From NCBI GenBank assembly GCA_903813345.2, contig CAIIXF020000001.1:39217366-39281365 (forward strand): a DNA stretch of 64,000 bases, given 5' to 3'. Positions within the stretch are counted from its first letter, which is position 1. Each line of letters begins with the position of its first letter. Shown piece after piece: positions 54,884 to 64,000 of this stretch. A program made the position numbers and the translations under genes. The notes beneath the pieces are model-generated. The model made no database searches and was not told where the DNA came from. It worked only from the letters and a program-made list of their open reading frames with translations. The stretch is from Owenia fusiformis (Eukaryota > Annelida > Polychaeta > Sabellida > Oweniidae).

Positions 54884-54991
54884 CTATATGATGATGCAAC
54901 AACGACAGTATCTCTGCCGACCAGGGGCTACTGAAGGGGGAGGGGTGACAGGGGCGAAGTATGCATGGACCTTGATATCTGGCAAGTGACT
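54884..54991 (-). CDS. FBXL20: FBXL20 last exon with CAAX end
   Basis: Acceptor GTTTTTCAG, 35 codons plus TAG. Reads SHLPDIKVHAYFAPVTPPPS, then VAPGRQRYCRCCIII. The C-I-I-I ending is a CAAX prenylation motif with Ile in the last place. Confidence 0.93.
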   Translation of the reverse strand, partial: SHLPDIKVHAYFAPVTPPPSVAPGRQRYCRCCIII

Positions 54992-57900
54992 CTGAAAAAC
55001 ACAAAAGGAATATGTTTTTTTACAATTTGAAATCAAAGTTGTATGAATAATAGTTGAGTAAAATTAGCATCAGTAAAATAGATGCTCATTTTTTCAAATC
55101 ATGGTCCTGGGAGATTTGTCACAATTGTAACATCACACAGCATCTCAAATATTTATATTTATTTCCTCCAGAATCATGCTGAGGAATTATGTTACATGTG
55201 GACTCACACTAAATTCTAAATATAATGGATTTCATTTATTGCAAGACCATTCAAATGCCATTACCCTTGTTAATGTAACAATTCTTTAGAAAGTGAAACA
55301 TTTTAAATAAAAAATGGACTCTTAAAACACTTTTTCATAATGCATCAACAAAGAAAATGGAAAACGTAAAATAAAGTAAAATACAATACATATTAAGTGC
55401 TTATAGAAATTCATCAACTTACTCTTAGTCTGCGTATACCAGCCCTGGTGATCAATTGACAGTCATAGAGTTCTATTCGCTTCAGCCCCTGGCACCCCAT
55501 TAAGTGTTCTAGTGATGCGTCTGTGATCAATGGACAATTGTCCAGTTCTAAAACACTGAGACATTCTGTAGAACACGGACTGATTCCGAGATGGCGTATT
55601 CCTTCATCTGTTATTAATTCACAGTGAGAAAGGCTCTGGAATACAAATTGGACATGAGGATTTATATTGTACATATATTTGCTTTTAAATGGAACACTTT
55701 TCAAACAAAAGGTTGTTGGTTTTTTTGCAAACTTTTGATCAAGGCATTTTGTCAATATCTATTTTTTCTCTTCCTTTTTACTTTTTCTTTAAATCCCAAT
55801 TTTCAAACCCAAAAATTTGGTAGGACTTCAATATAAACCAGTGGTTTAAATTTCACGAGATGCCTTCAAATATTTGGAAGAATTATCGTTTATTTGACAT
55901 CATCATGATCCAAATTAATATTAATAAAAAAATTCTTGAAATTTGCCTGATGGAGAAAAATTTTCTTTGGATATTAGTTTTGCCTCAATTTTTTGAGTGT
56001 ACCTCAACTATATTTGGATCCTAGCTACACCCCTGGATATTTTGTTTGAAAACAGGAATCCATTGATGGCTAAAGGGCAGGGTCTACTGAGATAATGGAC
56101 CCCTGTAAGACCCCATCAGTGTTTTTCCAGTCACAATATGTTATCATGCAGGAAGACAGAGAGGCTCACAACATCGATCTCAGTATTGAGCAGACAAATT
56201 TATGTAATGTGAAGAAAAAACAGTTTGTTCCATGAATTTCAGGACAACCTGTATGTCGCAAACAACTAAAAATGACCAAAAGCTGGCATTTCATGATTTT
56301 CATGACATGAACCAGATGGAACTACAAGTATGAAACAGTAAAAATAATATTTGTTTACATGTACTTAAAAATAATAAAGACGAGTAACTGTATGAAATGA
56401 TAGAACCATGCGCTACTCACCAATTTATTTATTTTATGACAGTTTAGGGCTAAATGCACAAGAGTTGCATCAGTGATCTGAAAGCACATGTGGCGAGATA
56501 ATGGACATGACGTGACATGGCGTGACACATCTAAAGCCAACTAGAAGTCGGACAACAGTGCACATCACAAGATAGACACACATACTACCAGGGTATTCCA
56601 GTCATTTCGTTGCGATTCGATTAGTACTATTTTGATTTTGGTTTTGCTTAATTTATTTTTTCTAATATTTTCCATGGCGCGGGTTTGGAGACAAGGAGGG
56701 AATATTACATGGTCATAGTTCACATGCATTTCTTAGAAGACAAATGTGAAATAGAAATGTCTAATAAATAGCATGCATCAAATTCAAGGGATAACAAAAA
56801 ACAGCAGAAATAATATAAAGTTGCTTATTGCTGAGTGACATCCAACTAAGAGGAAAAGTCACAAGAAAAAAAGCAAAAAAAGCTATTTACATCTCATTTT
56901 TATGTTCTATCTGCCAAGATACTTTAAGATTTATAGAGAAACAGACTGAAACAGATATGACCAGATTTAATCCTTTTGAGATGTCTATGCTCCCCAGCAT
57001 GACCTATGTGGATCACCCTGGTAGTATGAAGTCCATTCCCATGGTAACTCCTGAGACCCTATCTTACCAATTGGCTTAAATTATGACAATAATTGGCTAA
57101 ATGGGCTAAACTGGCATCGGTTATCTGAAAATATTATCAGAAATGTGCAATTTTTAAACAATAATAGATTTAAGGTTTCCAGCTATGGAATAAAATGTAT
57201 ATTAATTTGAATGATATTGTTATGATTCAATATTAAAGATATCTCATCGGACATTACATTTATACATTATAATTATGTTAAAAAAAAAAAAAAATTATGT
57301 TATGTGGATAAAAGATGATTGCTTTTAGCAGCCATATCAAGGTAGCAAATTGGGGATGGACGAAGAATATTAATTAAAATTCTTACTAGCACACATTCTT
57401 CGAGATCCATTCTTTCCAAAACATGACAATTCTGAAACAAATAAACTGATGTGTTAAAGCCTTTAAGTTTCTAACTTTAGTCAATTGTGTTCAATTTGCG
57501 ATATAACAAGAGAACAATCCATTTATAAAATCCAATCTTTTAGCAAAGTTTACGAATTGCAAACTAATTAGGCCATCAGCCTGGGGGGTTGGTCGGTATC
57601 AAATTAGGGGAATAATCGCCATAGTGATTTTTGGGAAGGTTAAGACCTCTAGAGTGAGAAAATATGTGATAGCATTGTAACAGTTGTAGCTAAATGGGTG
57701 TTATCACCCATTTTTCAAAATGGCCGCCGGTGCACATGTCACAATATAAGAGTAGGTATATCTAAGCACACTGAGATGCAAAAACTGTGATTTTAGGACC
57801 TATCGGTTTTAGGGGTCAAGGATTTCATTTATGTCTAAATCTAAGTCATCAAACAATTGTTTCTTATAGAAATCCAAGATGGCCACCAAAATGGGTGCAA

Positions 57901-60900
57901 AAATGAATATGTAACTACTGTTAATGCTCAAGAAACACTTAAGAACATGATTTTGGAGCCCATGTCTACGTTTTAGGGGACAAGGATTTGATTCATGTCT
58001 AAATCTGAGTCATCAAATAATTACTTTTCATAGAAATCCAAGATGGCCACCAAAGTGGATGCCAAATCGAATATGTAACTATTGATTTAAGCTCAAAGAA
58101 CAGTTAAGAACAGTGATTTTGGAGACCATATCTAGGTTTTAAGGGTCAAGGATTTGACTTATGTCTAAATCTAAGTCATCAAACAATTACTTTTAATAAA
58201 AATTCCAAGATGGCCACCAAAAAAATGGGTGCCAAAATGAATATTCAACTATCAGGGTTCTCACTTTTAGACTTTGGAGATTCTCCGGAGTCTAATGTCT
58301 TAAAACCCTCTTGCTCCAGAGTATAAAAGCTTTTCCGGAGTCTAAAGTGTTTTTTCGGAGTCTAATTTTACATTTTTGTCACATTATTTACGGTAAAACT
58401 CTTGAGAAAATACATAAAACTCGATACACACAAGGAAAAGGAAGTCAGAAACCTTTTAGAAATAAATATTGGGATTAAATAGCATGATAATCTTAAGAAG
58501 TATGTTTAAAAGAATACTAATAGGATATCTCTGATCTCACATGGGGGAGAAGTAGTCGCGATACCGCAAAAAAAGTAGTCACATTACCGCTAAAAATCCG
58601 GGGTCTAAAAATTTCCTGATGAGAACCCTGACTAATGATTTAAGCTCAAAGAACAGTTAAGAACAGTGATTTTGGAGCACATGTCTGCTGATTTTATTTA
58701 TGTCTAAATCTAAGTCATCAAACAATTACTTTATATAGAAAACCAAGATGGCCACTAAAATGGGTGCCAAAATGAATATTTAACTGATTGATTTAAGCTC
58801 AAAGATCAGTTGAGAACAGTGATTTTGGAGACAATGTCTAGGTCTTGGGGGTGAAGGGTTTCATTTATGTCTAAATCCGAGTCAACAAAATAATTGCTTT
58901 TCATAGAAATCCAAGATGGTCACCAAAATGGGTGCCTGCAATAACAAGCAAATGTTGATTTAAGCTCAAAGAAGTTTATAACAGTAATTTGAGACCATGT
59001 CAAGATTTTTGGCGTCAAGAATTTCAGTTACGTCTAAAACTATAAATAATTCCTTTATTTGGATCCAAGATGACTTCCAACATTGCTGCCGAAGTGAAAA
59101 TAAGATTTATCATCTAAACATATAGTCTAAGGAGTTAGAACATTAATTTTTGATATTTTAAGTTTGTGTGGTCAATGATTTTAATTTTGTCTTTAATAAA
59201 TCAACAAACATTTTATTGATCCAAAATGGCTGCCAAAATGAATTCATATAACTATCCAGTTAACCACATAGATCACCAACAAGAACAATAATTTTGGAAG
59301 CAATGTTTACTTTAAGGAGGTCAAGAATTTCAGTTATATAGAGCTATGCCATGAAACAATGTGTGATTAATATCAGAATTCAAGATCGGATGCCAAAGTG
59401 TTAATATTATAAAAGGTCAAATAAGAAAAAACAATTACATGAACATTTGCGTAATAAAATCTAAGGTATGATCATCACATTAGCAATGTTACTGTAATTT
59501 GCCTTCCTTTTCCTAAGTTTTGTGGTGGCTCCTTATCATAAACATTGACTATAGAAAGAATTCGACTGCCTATAGGACGAAGTAGATTATTGGATGGAGA
59601 ACATCCAGCACAAAAAATTCCTCAAATACAAGTGTATCATACACCAGAAAGAGTTTGATGAAAATAAACATTTTAATCAGTCCTCAAAATCGTGACTCTG
59701 CAGCCATTTTGGTGGCCATCTTGGATATCAAAATAAAGGAATGACTTAATTATAGACAAAATTGAAATTCTTGACCCTTAAAACCAAGACATGATCTCCA
59801 AAATCACTGTTCTTTGAGCTTAAATCAATAGTTACATATTCATTTCAGCACCCATTTTGGTGGCCATCTTGGATTTCTATAAAAAGTAATTATTTGATTA
59901 CTTATAGATTTAGACATAAATGAAATCCTTGGCCCCTACAAAATAGACAGAGTCTCCAAAATTACTGTTCTTAACTGTTCTTTTAGCTTAAATCAATAGT
60001 TACATATTCATTTTGGCATTCATTTTGGTGGCCATCTTGGAATTCTATAAAAGTAATTGTTTGATGACTTAGATTTAGACATTAAAACCAATGAAATGAT
60101 CTCCAAAATCACTGTTCTTTGAGCTTAAATCAATAGTTACATATTCGTTTTGGCACCCATTTTGGCGGCCATCTTGTATTTCTATGAAAAGGTAATTATT
60201 TGATGACTCTGATTTAGACATAAATGAAGTGCTTGACACTAGAACTATGACATGATCTCCAAAATCACTGTTCTTGACTGTTCTTCGAGCTTAAATCAAT
60301 GGTTACATAAGGGTATTTATTTTGGCACCCATTTTGGTGGCCATCTTAGATTTCTATAAGAAGTAATTGCTTGATGACTTAGATTTTGGCATAAATGAAA
60401 TCCTTGACCCCTAAAACCTTAACATAGACCCTAAAATCACAGTTTCTGCATCTCAGTGTGCTTAGATATACTCACTCTTATATTGTAACATGTGCACCGG
60501 CGGCCATTTTGAAAAATGGGTGATAACACCCATTTAGCTACAATTGTTGCAATGCTATCACATAGTTTCTTACTCTAGAGGTCTTAACCTTCCCAAAAAT
60601 CACTATGGCGATTATTCCCCTGATTTGATACCGATAACCTAAATTTTGGGGTGAAGCTGATGGCCTAAATGCAAAATACAGCTCTACCTAATATAATAAA
60701 GAAAACTTTAATACCGTACAGTTCAAATTGAAACCCTGTATTACAATTAGTCAATCATACCAACCTCTGACTACTACATATGATTTTACAATTAGATGGT
60801 GATACTTATCTTAATGATCTCAAATGTTAAGTGACCTTTTAAGGGAGTTTGAATGTGAAAGAACTCTCAGAATAAACTATTTGGAATTTAATGGAATGAT

Positions 60901-63900
60901 TCTTTGACTACATATTCTGATTGAAAAATGGCTTCTTGGTCAAAGAACTCACTCTAATTGAAAGAACCATTTCTTATTTAAAGAGTGTAAACTGAATTGA
61001 TCTTTTGTGAAGGGTATACATATAGATGACTCACTCTCGCTAAAGCTTGGAAGCCGCTATCAGTAAACTGTGAACATCCTGCAACCTCTAAAGTTCTGAA
61101 ATAATATTGTAGCATGTTATAATACATTTTAGCAGAACAGGTTGAAATAAGAAACAATTGTAACATGTCACAATACATTATAGCAGAACAGCTTGAAATG
61201 TGAAACAATTGTAACATGTCACAATACATTATAGCAGAACAGCTTGAAATGTGAAACAATTGTAACATGTCACAATACATTATAGCAAAACAGCTTGAAA
61301 TGAGAAACAATTAAATTGTAACATGTCTCAATGCATTATAGCACAACAGCTTGAAATGTGAAACAATGTGACAAGTCACAAGTATTTTATATCTTAGCCT
61401 GGCATACTTAGCTTGCCTGAGAATATATTGTTGCTTGAGTAATTCAATTTCAGTATTTTTAAATGCAATAATTTGTGTCTACTACAAAAAAATGAGAAAT
61501 GGTTGTGACATGGAAACTGTCACAGGATATTGAGTATTCCATACTTTAGTTCATGACATCCATGGCCCAGAGATACAAGTGAGCCATCAGTGAGATGACT
61601 ACAACCCATGACACACAGTGACTGCAGCTGGTGACAGTGTTCCCCTATACTGTGCAGTGCCTCATCTGTCATTGACTGAAACACAAAACTTGAATTATTG
61701 ACCTTTCCAAAGGTTGAAAGCTTAAATTCAAAGCAATTAAATGAACATTTTTTGACATATTATGTTTGTGTTCCTGAATATATTTAATAGGCATTTTCTC
61801 ACAAACCATTGTTTTTGAAATATATATTCATAATAAGGGATGATGTCCAATTATCAATAGGAAAGGGATAAATGATGATTTCTTGAGTAAAGACTTGATT
61901 TTTTTAATATTCAGGTGAAAGACAAATCAACATTTTAAAATTTATTTATATCAGGGCTGGAGCAAACCATAACGAAATTAACTTTTTCCACAACTGTTGA
62001 TAAGTGAACATCATCCCTAACTTACATTGCAACTATGTAGGTTTAATGTTGAGAGTTTGGGGCAATTCTCAGCCACATGTATGATCCCCTCATCTGTGAT
62101 CTGCAAATAGAATTCATTTCTTTTTATCTATCAAATAAATAATGAAATGAAATAGACAAAAAGTAGAGAATAATTATGGTATGTGAAATTCTTATATGAT
62201 TTGTGATGTCACACTTACTAGAACGATTGATTTACTGGTCCATGATGAAGTATGTATGACCACTTAATTTCATGAATACAAATAAAGTTGATTTTCTGAT
62301 TTGTTTATCGCATTAGAATCATCCAAAGACCTCGATTCTATGATTTCTGGCAAGTATATAACCATAGTGCCCATTGCCAAAGACCTCATAAATCATAGAG
62401 CCCTGTTCTTTATTCCTTAAAAGTATTTATTTAATGACAAATGTCTGTTAATTAAATATGAATCATGTGTTACAGCAGTGGGTTCCCTGATGACCCTAGT
62501 GCTCCAAAAGTAATCAATGATTTCAATGACTTTCAAGACTCTTAATTAGAACCTACCTTGAATTATTATCTGAGAATGATGTACATATCTAATTGATTCA
62601 GCAAGCTCATAATTTGCACAGGTGCTTAAGATTGAAAGTGAAATGAAAATAACTGTGGCTATACATACAGTAATTAGGTGTTTTATTGATTTTATACAAT
62701 CTACCATATCCTCTGTAATAAGGGCCCACCTCCAAATAAGCGCCCACCCAAAAGTTCAAAGAGTATTGAGGTATGACCAAACATTGACAAATATATGAAA
62801 AAAGATCCCTGGTCAAAAACTAAGGAGAATACGGTAACTTAAGAAAAAATATATTGGTGCATAATATTTGACTGAAAAAACATGACAAACCTGCTGACAT
62901 CCTTTACATATGAATACTTTTATTTTGCGACATCCTTTTGCCAATGCCTCTACCCCCTCATCAGAAATAAGTCGACACCACGATATGTTAACTGTCTCTA
63001 GGTTGGGGCACCCTGACCTGAAAATGGAAAATAATGGTGCTTAATGCAAACAGCAGCATGTTGTATTGAGGGCCTAATGCAAACAGCAGCATGTTGTATT
63101 GAATGCTTAATGCAAACAGCAACATGTTGTATTGAGGGCTTAATGCGAACAACAGCATGTTGTATTGAGGGCTTAATGCAAACAACAGCATGTTGTATTG
63201 AGGGCTTAATGCAAACAGCAGCATGTTGTATTGATGGCTCAATGCAAACAGCAGCATGTTGTATTGAGGGCTTAATGCAAACAGCAGCATGTTGTATTGA
63301 GGGCTTAATGCAAACAGCAAAATGTTGTATTGAGGGCTTAATGCAAACAGCAGCATGTTGTATTGAGGGCTTAATGCAAACAGCAGCATGTTGTATTGAG
63401 GGAACCCTTTTTAAGAGGTTTAGACAATAATGACTACTAGCAATTATTGAAAACAATCTGAAAAAAACATCTGTAATGGTCACGGATTGACAAAAATTTA
63501 ATGTGAAAATTATTTATAAATATTTTATATCAGTTGTTTGAGTTAACAAATTTTTGTTTTTAGTGCAATTGTTTCTGAACCGGGGATCTAATATGAGACA
63601 TATAGCGCAATTGGTACACGCTACCACTGAACTACACGGGTGGGCTTGATTCACTTTTCACTGATCTGATACAGCACACACTTGAAATTTAATTTTGCAC
63701 CCACTTGAAAATGAGAAAAATCAAAATTGGTTAGAATTTTACACCCACTGAGGAAAAATCCTGAGAGAAACGCTGCATTTGCATACTATATTTACGCCTC
63801 ACGCGCTTGCGAGATCTGAGTTTCATTTATGCAGCTTATCTAATGCATGATAAGTACAAGAACAAATTGGGAACACATAATCTCATGGTTGACAGAGCAA

Positions 63901-64000
63901 GCATGACTACATTAATTCTTTATTGGCTATCAATTCACCCTGTTGCTACATGACATCCTTTATTTCCCTTTCATTAGACCATAGTATGGCAATCAAATCC
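54884..64000 (-). CDS. FBXL20: FBXL20/FBXL2-like F-box LRR protein, C-terminal part
   Basis: Substrate-recognition subunit of an SCF ubiquitin ligase. Exons 5' to 3': 63017-62891, 62100-62026, 61675-61545, 61095-61035, 57431-57387, then 57124-57068 or 56477-56421, then 55635-55423 and 54991-54884. Phases agree at every joint, giving about 272 codons. The product is a run of Cys-containing leucine-rich repeats (NISWC, LHSC, VMGC, VAGC, DLEEC, SLSHC, ELDNC, ELYDC, each followed by a TD/SD or similar), ending FAPVTPPPSV and CRCCIII. The match to the end of vertebrate FBXL20 is very close, including ITDASLEHL and IELYDC. The F-box and first repeats, about 165 residues, must lie beyond 64000. The C-terminal CIII is a CAAX box, predicted to be prenylated as in FBXL2/FBXL20. 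Confidence 0.93.
55423..55635 (-). CDS. FBXL20: FBXL20 exon, three LRRs
   Basis: Acceptor TATTCCAG, donor GTAAGT, 71 codons, phase 0. Reads SLSHCELITDEGIRHLG, LELDNCPLITDASLEHL and IELYDCQLITRAGIRRLR. It begins with Ser-Leu-Ser-His-Cys and so follows either alternative exon. Confidence 0.95.
56421..56477 (-). CDS. FBXL20: FBXL20 alternative LRR exon, version a
   Basis: Acceptor GCTTTCAG, donor GTGAGT, 57 nt, phase 0 to 0. Reads ITDATLVHLALNCHKINKL. It supplies the T-D-x-x-L-x-x-L-x-x-x-C half of a leucine-rich repeat. Confidence 0.9.
57068..57124 (-). CDS. FBXL20: FBXL20 alternative LRR exon, version b
   Basis: Acceptor ATATTTTCAG, donor GTAAGA, 57 nt, phase 0 to 0. Reads ITDASLAHLANYCHNLSQL, 11 of 19 residues identical to version a, with all repeat-defining positions kept. 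The intron between b and a is 590 bp. Confidence 0.9.
57387..57431 (-). CDS. FBXL20: FBXL20 exon NCHVLERMDLEECVL
   Basis: Acceptor TTTGTTTCAG, donor GTAAGA, 45 nt, phase 0 to 0. Matches the NCHELEKMDLEEC stretch of the family closely. Confidence 0.94.
57568..60668. mobile_element. 3.1-kb hairpin element with internal 170-bp repeats
   Basis: The ends TTAGGCCATCAGC (57568) and its complement (60656-60668) begin arms that pair for over 1 kb each (57568-57860 with 60400-60668 is clearest). Each arm holds tandem units of about 170 bp with ATCCAAGATGGCCACCAAAA and GACTTAGATTTAGACATAAA-type motifs, in opposite orientation on the two sides. A younger element is nested at 58253-58630. It fills most of an FBXL20 intron. 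Confidence 0.8.
58253..58630. mobile_element. 378-bp hAT-like MITE
   Basis: CAGGGTTCTCA and its complement TGAGAACCCTG form the ends, followed inward by TTTTAGAC/GTCTAAAA and TCCGGAGTCTAA repeats. CAGGG-type ends recall hAT elements, but a clean 8-bp duplication is not visible (ACTAT and ACTAA flank it). Confidence 0.6.
61035..61095 (-). CDS. FBXL20: FBXL20 exon TLEVAGCSQFTDSG
   Basis: Acceptor TATTATTTCAG, donor GTGAGT, 61 nt, phase 2 to 0. Reads TLEVAGCSQFTDSGFQALAR. A 51-bp minisatellite begins within the acceptor region. Confidence 0.94.
61096..61375. repeat. 51-bp minisatellite beside a splice acceptor
   Basis: Five to six units of ATTGTAACATGTCACAATAC plus ATTATAGCAGAACAGCTTGA and AATGTGAAACA. 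The first, most diverged unit overlaps the acceptor and polypyrimidine tract of the FBXL20 exon ending at 61095. Confidence 0.88.
61545..61675 (-). CDS. FBXL20: FBXL20 exon, two LRRs
   Basis: Acceptor TGTTTCAG, donor GTATGG, 131 nt, phase 0 to 2. Reads SMTDEALHSIGEHCHQLQSL, CVMGCSHLTDGSLVSLGHGC and HEL. The GTATGG donor is set by the phase needed for the next exon. Confidence 0.92.
62026..62100 (-). CDS. FBXL20: FBXL20 exon, one LRR
   Basis: Acceptor TATTTGCAG, donor GTAAGT, 75 nt, phase 0 to 0. Reads ITDEGIIHVAENCPKLSTLN, then LHSCN. Confidence 0.94.
62891..63017 (-). CDS. FBXL20: FBXL20 exon, first in window
   Basis: Acceptor CATTTTCAG, donor GTTTGT, 127 nt, phase 2 to 0. Reads SGCPNLETVNISWCRLISDE, GVEALAKGCRKIKVFICKGC and QQ. 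NISWC matches the family. A 33-bp minisatellite lies about 16 bp upstream of the acceptor. Confidence 0.93.
63033..63400. repeat. 33-bp minisatellite beside a splice acceptor
   Basis: About eleven units of AATGCAAACAGCAGCATGTT plus GTATTGAGGGCTT. The open frames on both strands are by-products of the 33-bp period. It begins about 16 bp upstream, in gene direction, of the FBXL20 exon 63017-62891. Confidence 0.93.
63575..63650 (-). mobile_element. tRNA-like fragment
   Basis: The minus strand reads GTGTAGTTCAGTGGTAGCGT (A-box-like) and then GATCCCCGGTTCAGAAA (degenerate B box). Stems do not close into a cloverleaf, so this is a SINE head or tRNA pseudogene rather than a tRNA gene. Confidence 0.4.

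Noticed and set aside
62988-63483. Open frames of LLFALSPQYNM, IQHAAVCIKPS and MQTAACCIEGL repeats
   Set aside because: All derive from the 33-bp minisatellite in an FBXL20 intron.
63575-63650. Possible tRNA gene on the minus strand
   Set aside because: The A box is good but the B box and acceptor stem are degenerate; kept only as a tRNA-like fragment.

Overview
The window is AT-rich, intron-rich animal nuclear DNA. Short phase-matched exons with GT/AG borders sit in a sea of inverted-repeat transposons and minisatellites. Products resemble bilaterian proteins (SLC18B1, ADI1, FBXL20), and two elements have the tandem-repeat/short-microsatellite/terminal-hairpin layout described for pearl/Helentron-like elements of bivalves and other invertebrates. 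I infer a marine invertebrate and cannot name the phylum.

Genes (I joined all exons by hand from splice signals, phase and family resemblance): (1) minus strand, 31264 to 6418, a complete SLC18B1-type vesicular polyamine transporter of the major facilitator superfamily: 12 coding exons plus one duplicated exon, 485 aa. (2) Plus strand, 16814 to at least 21843, a single-pass membrane protein with two EGF-like domains and a tail of about 51 tandem 54-bp repeats. It lies inside the transporter intron between the duplicated exons, its 5' end was not found, and its repeat frame carries several in-frame stops. (3) Plus strand, 37060-40393, a complete four-exon ADI1 (acireductone dioxygenase, 179 aa). 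(4) Plus strand, 43065-45408, an unrecognised two-exon gene for a 60-aa protein with a signal peptide. (5) Minus strand, from beyond 64000 down to 54884, the C-terminal part of an FBXL20/FBXL2-like F-box leucine-rich-repeat protein, with a second duplicated exon pair.

Layout: 1-6.4 kb is a stack of nested transposons around a 4.95-kb palindromic element carrying two inverted, broken copies of a gene with a THEE(A/V)DTR motif. 6.4-31.3 kb is the transporter with its nested gene and several elements. 31.3-37 kb is the divergent intergenic region with a Helentron-like element, nested foldbacks and a CRE/E-box/CCAAT cluster. 37-45.4 kb holds ADI1, a 30-bp minisatellite and the small secreted gene. 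45.4-54.9 kb is gene-poor and contains a Transib-like non-autonomous element (CACGGTG ends, 5-bp target duplication). 54.9-64 kb is the FBXL gene with a 3.1-kb hairpin in one intron and minisatellites beside two splice acceptors.

The most notable observations are two independent cases of duplicated, equal-length, phase-0 exons that look like mutually exclusive alternatives. One pair swaps the antiporter motif C of the transporter; the other swaps part of a leucine-rich repeat in the F-box protein. SLC18B1 (vesicular polyamine transport) and ADI1 (methionine salvage of the polyamine by-product methylthioadenosine) are head-to-head neighbours, which may or may not be meaningful.
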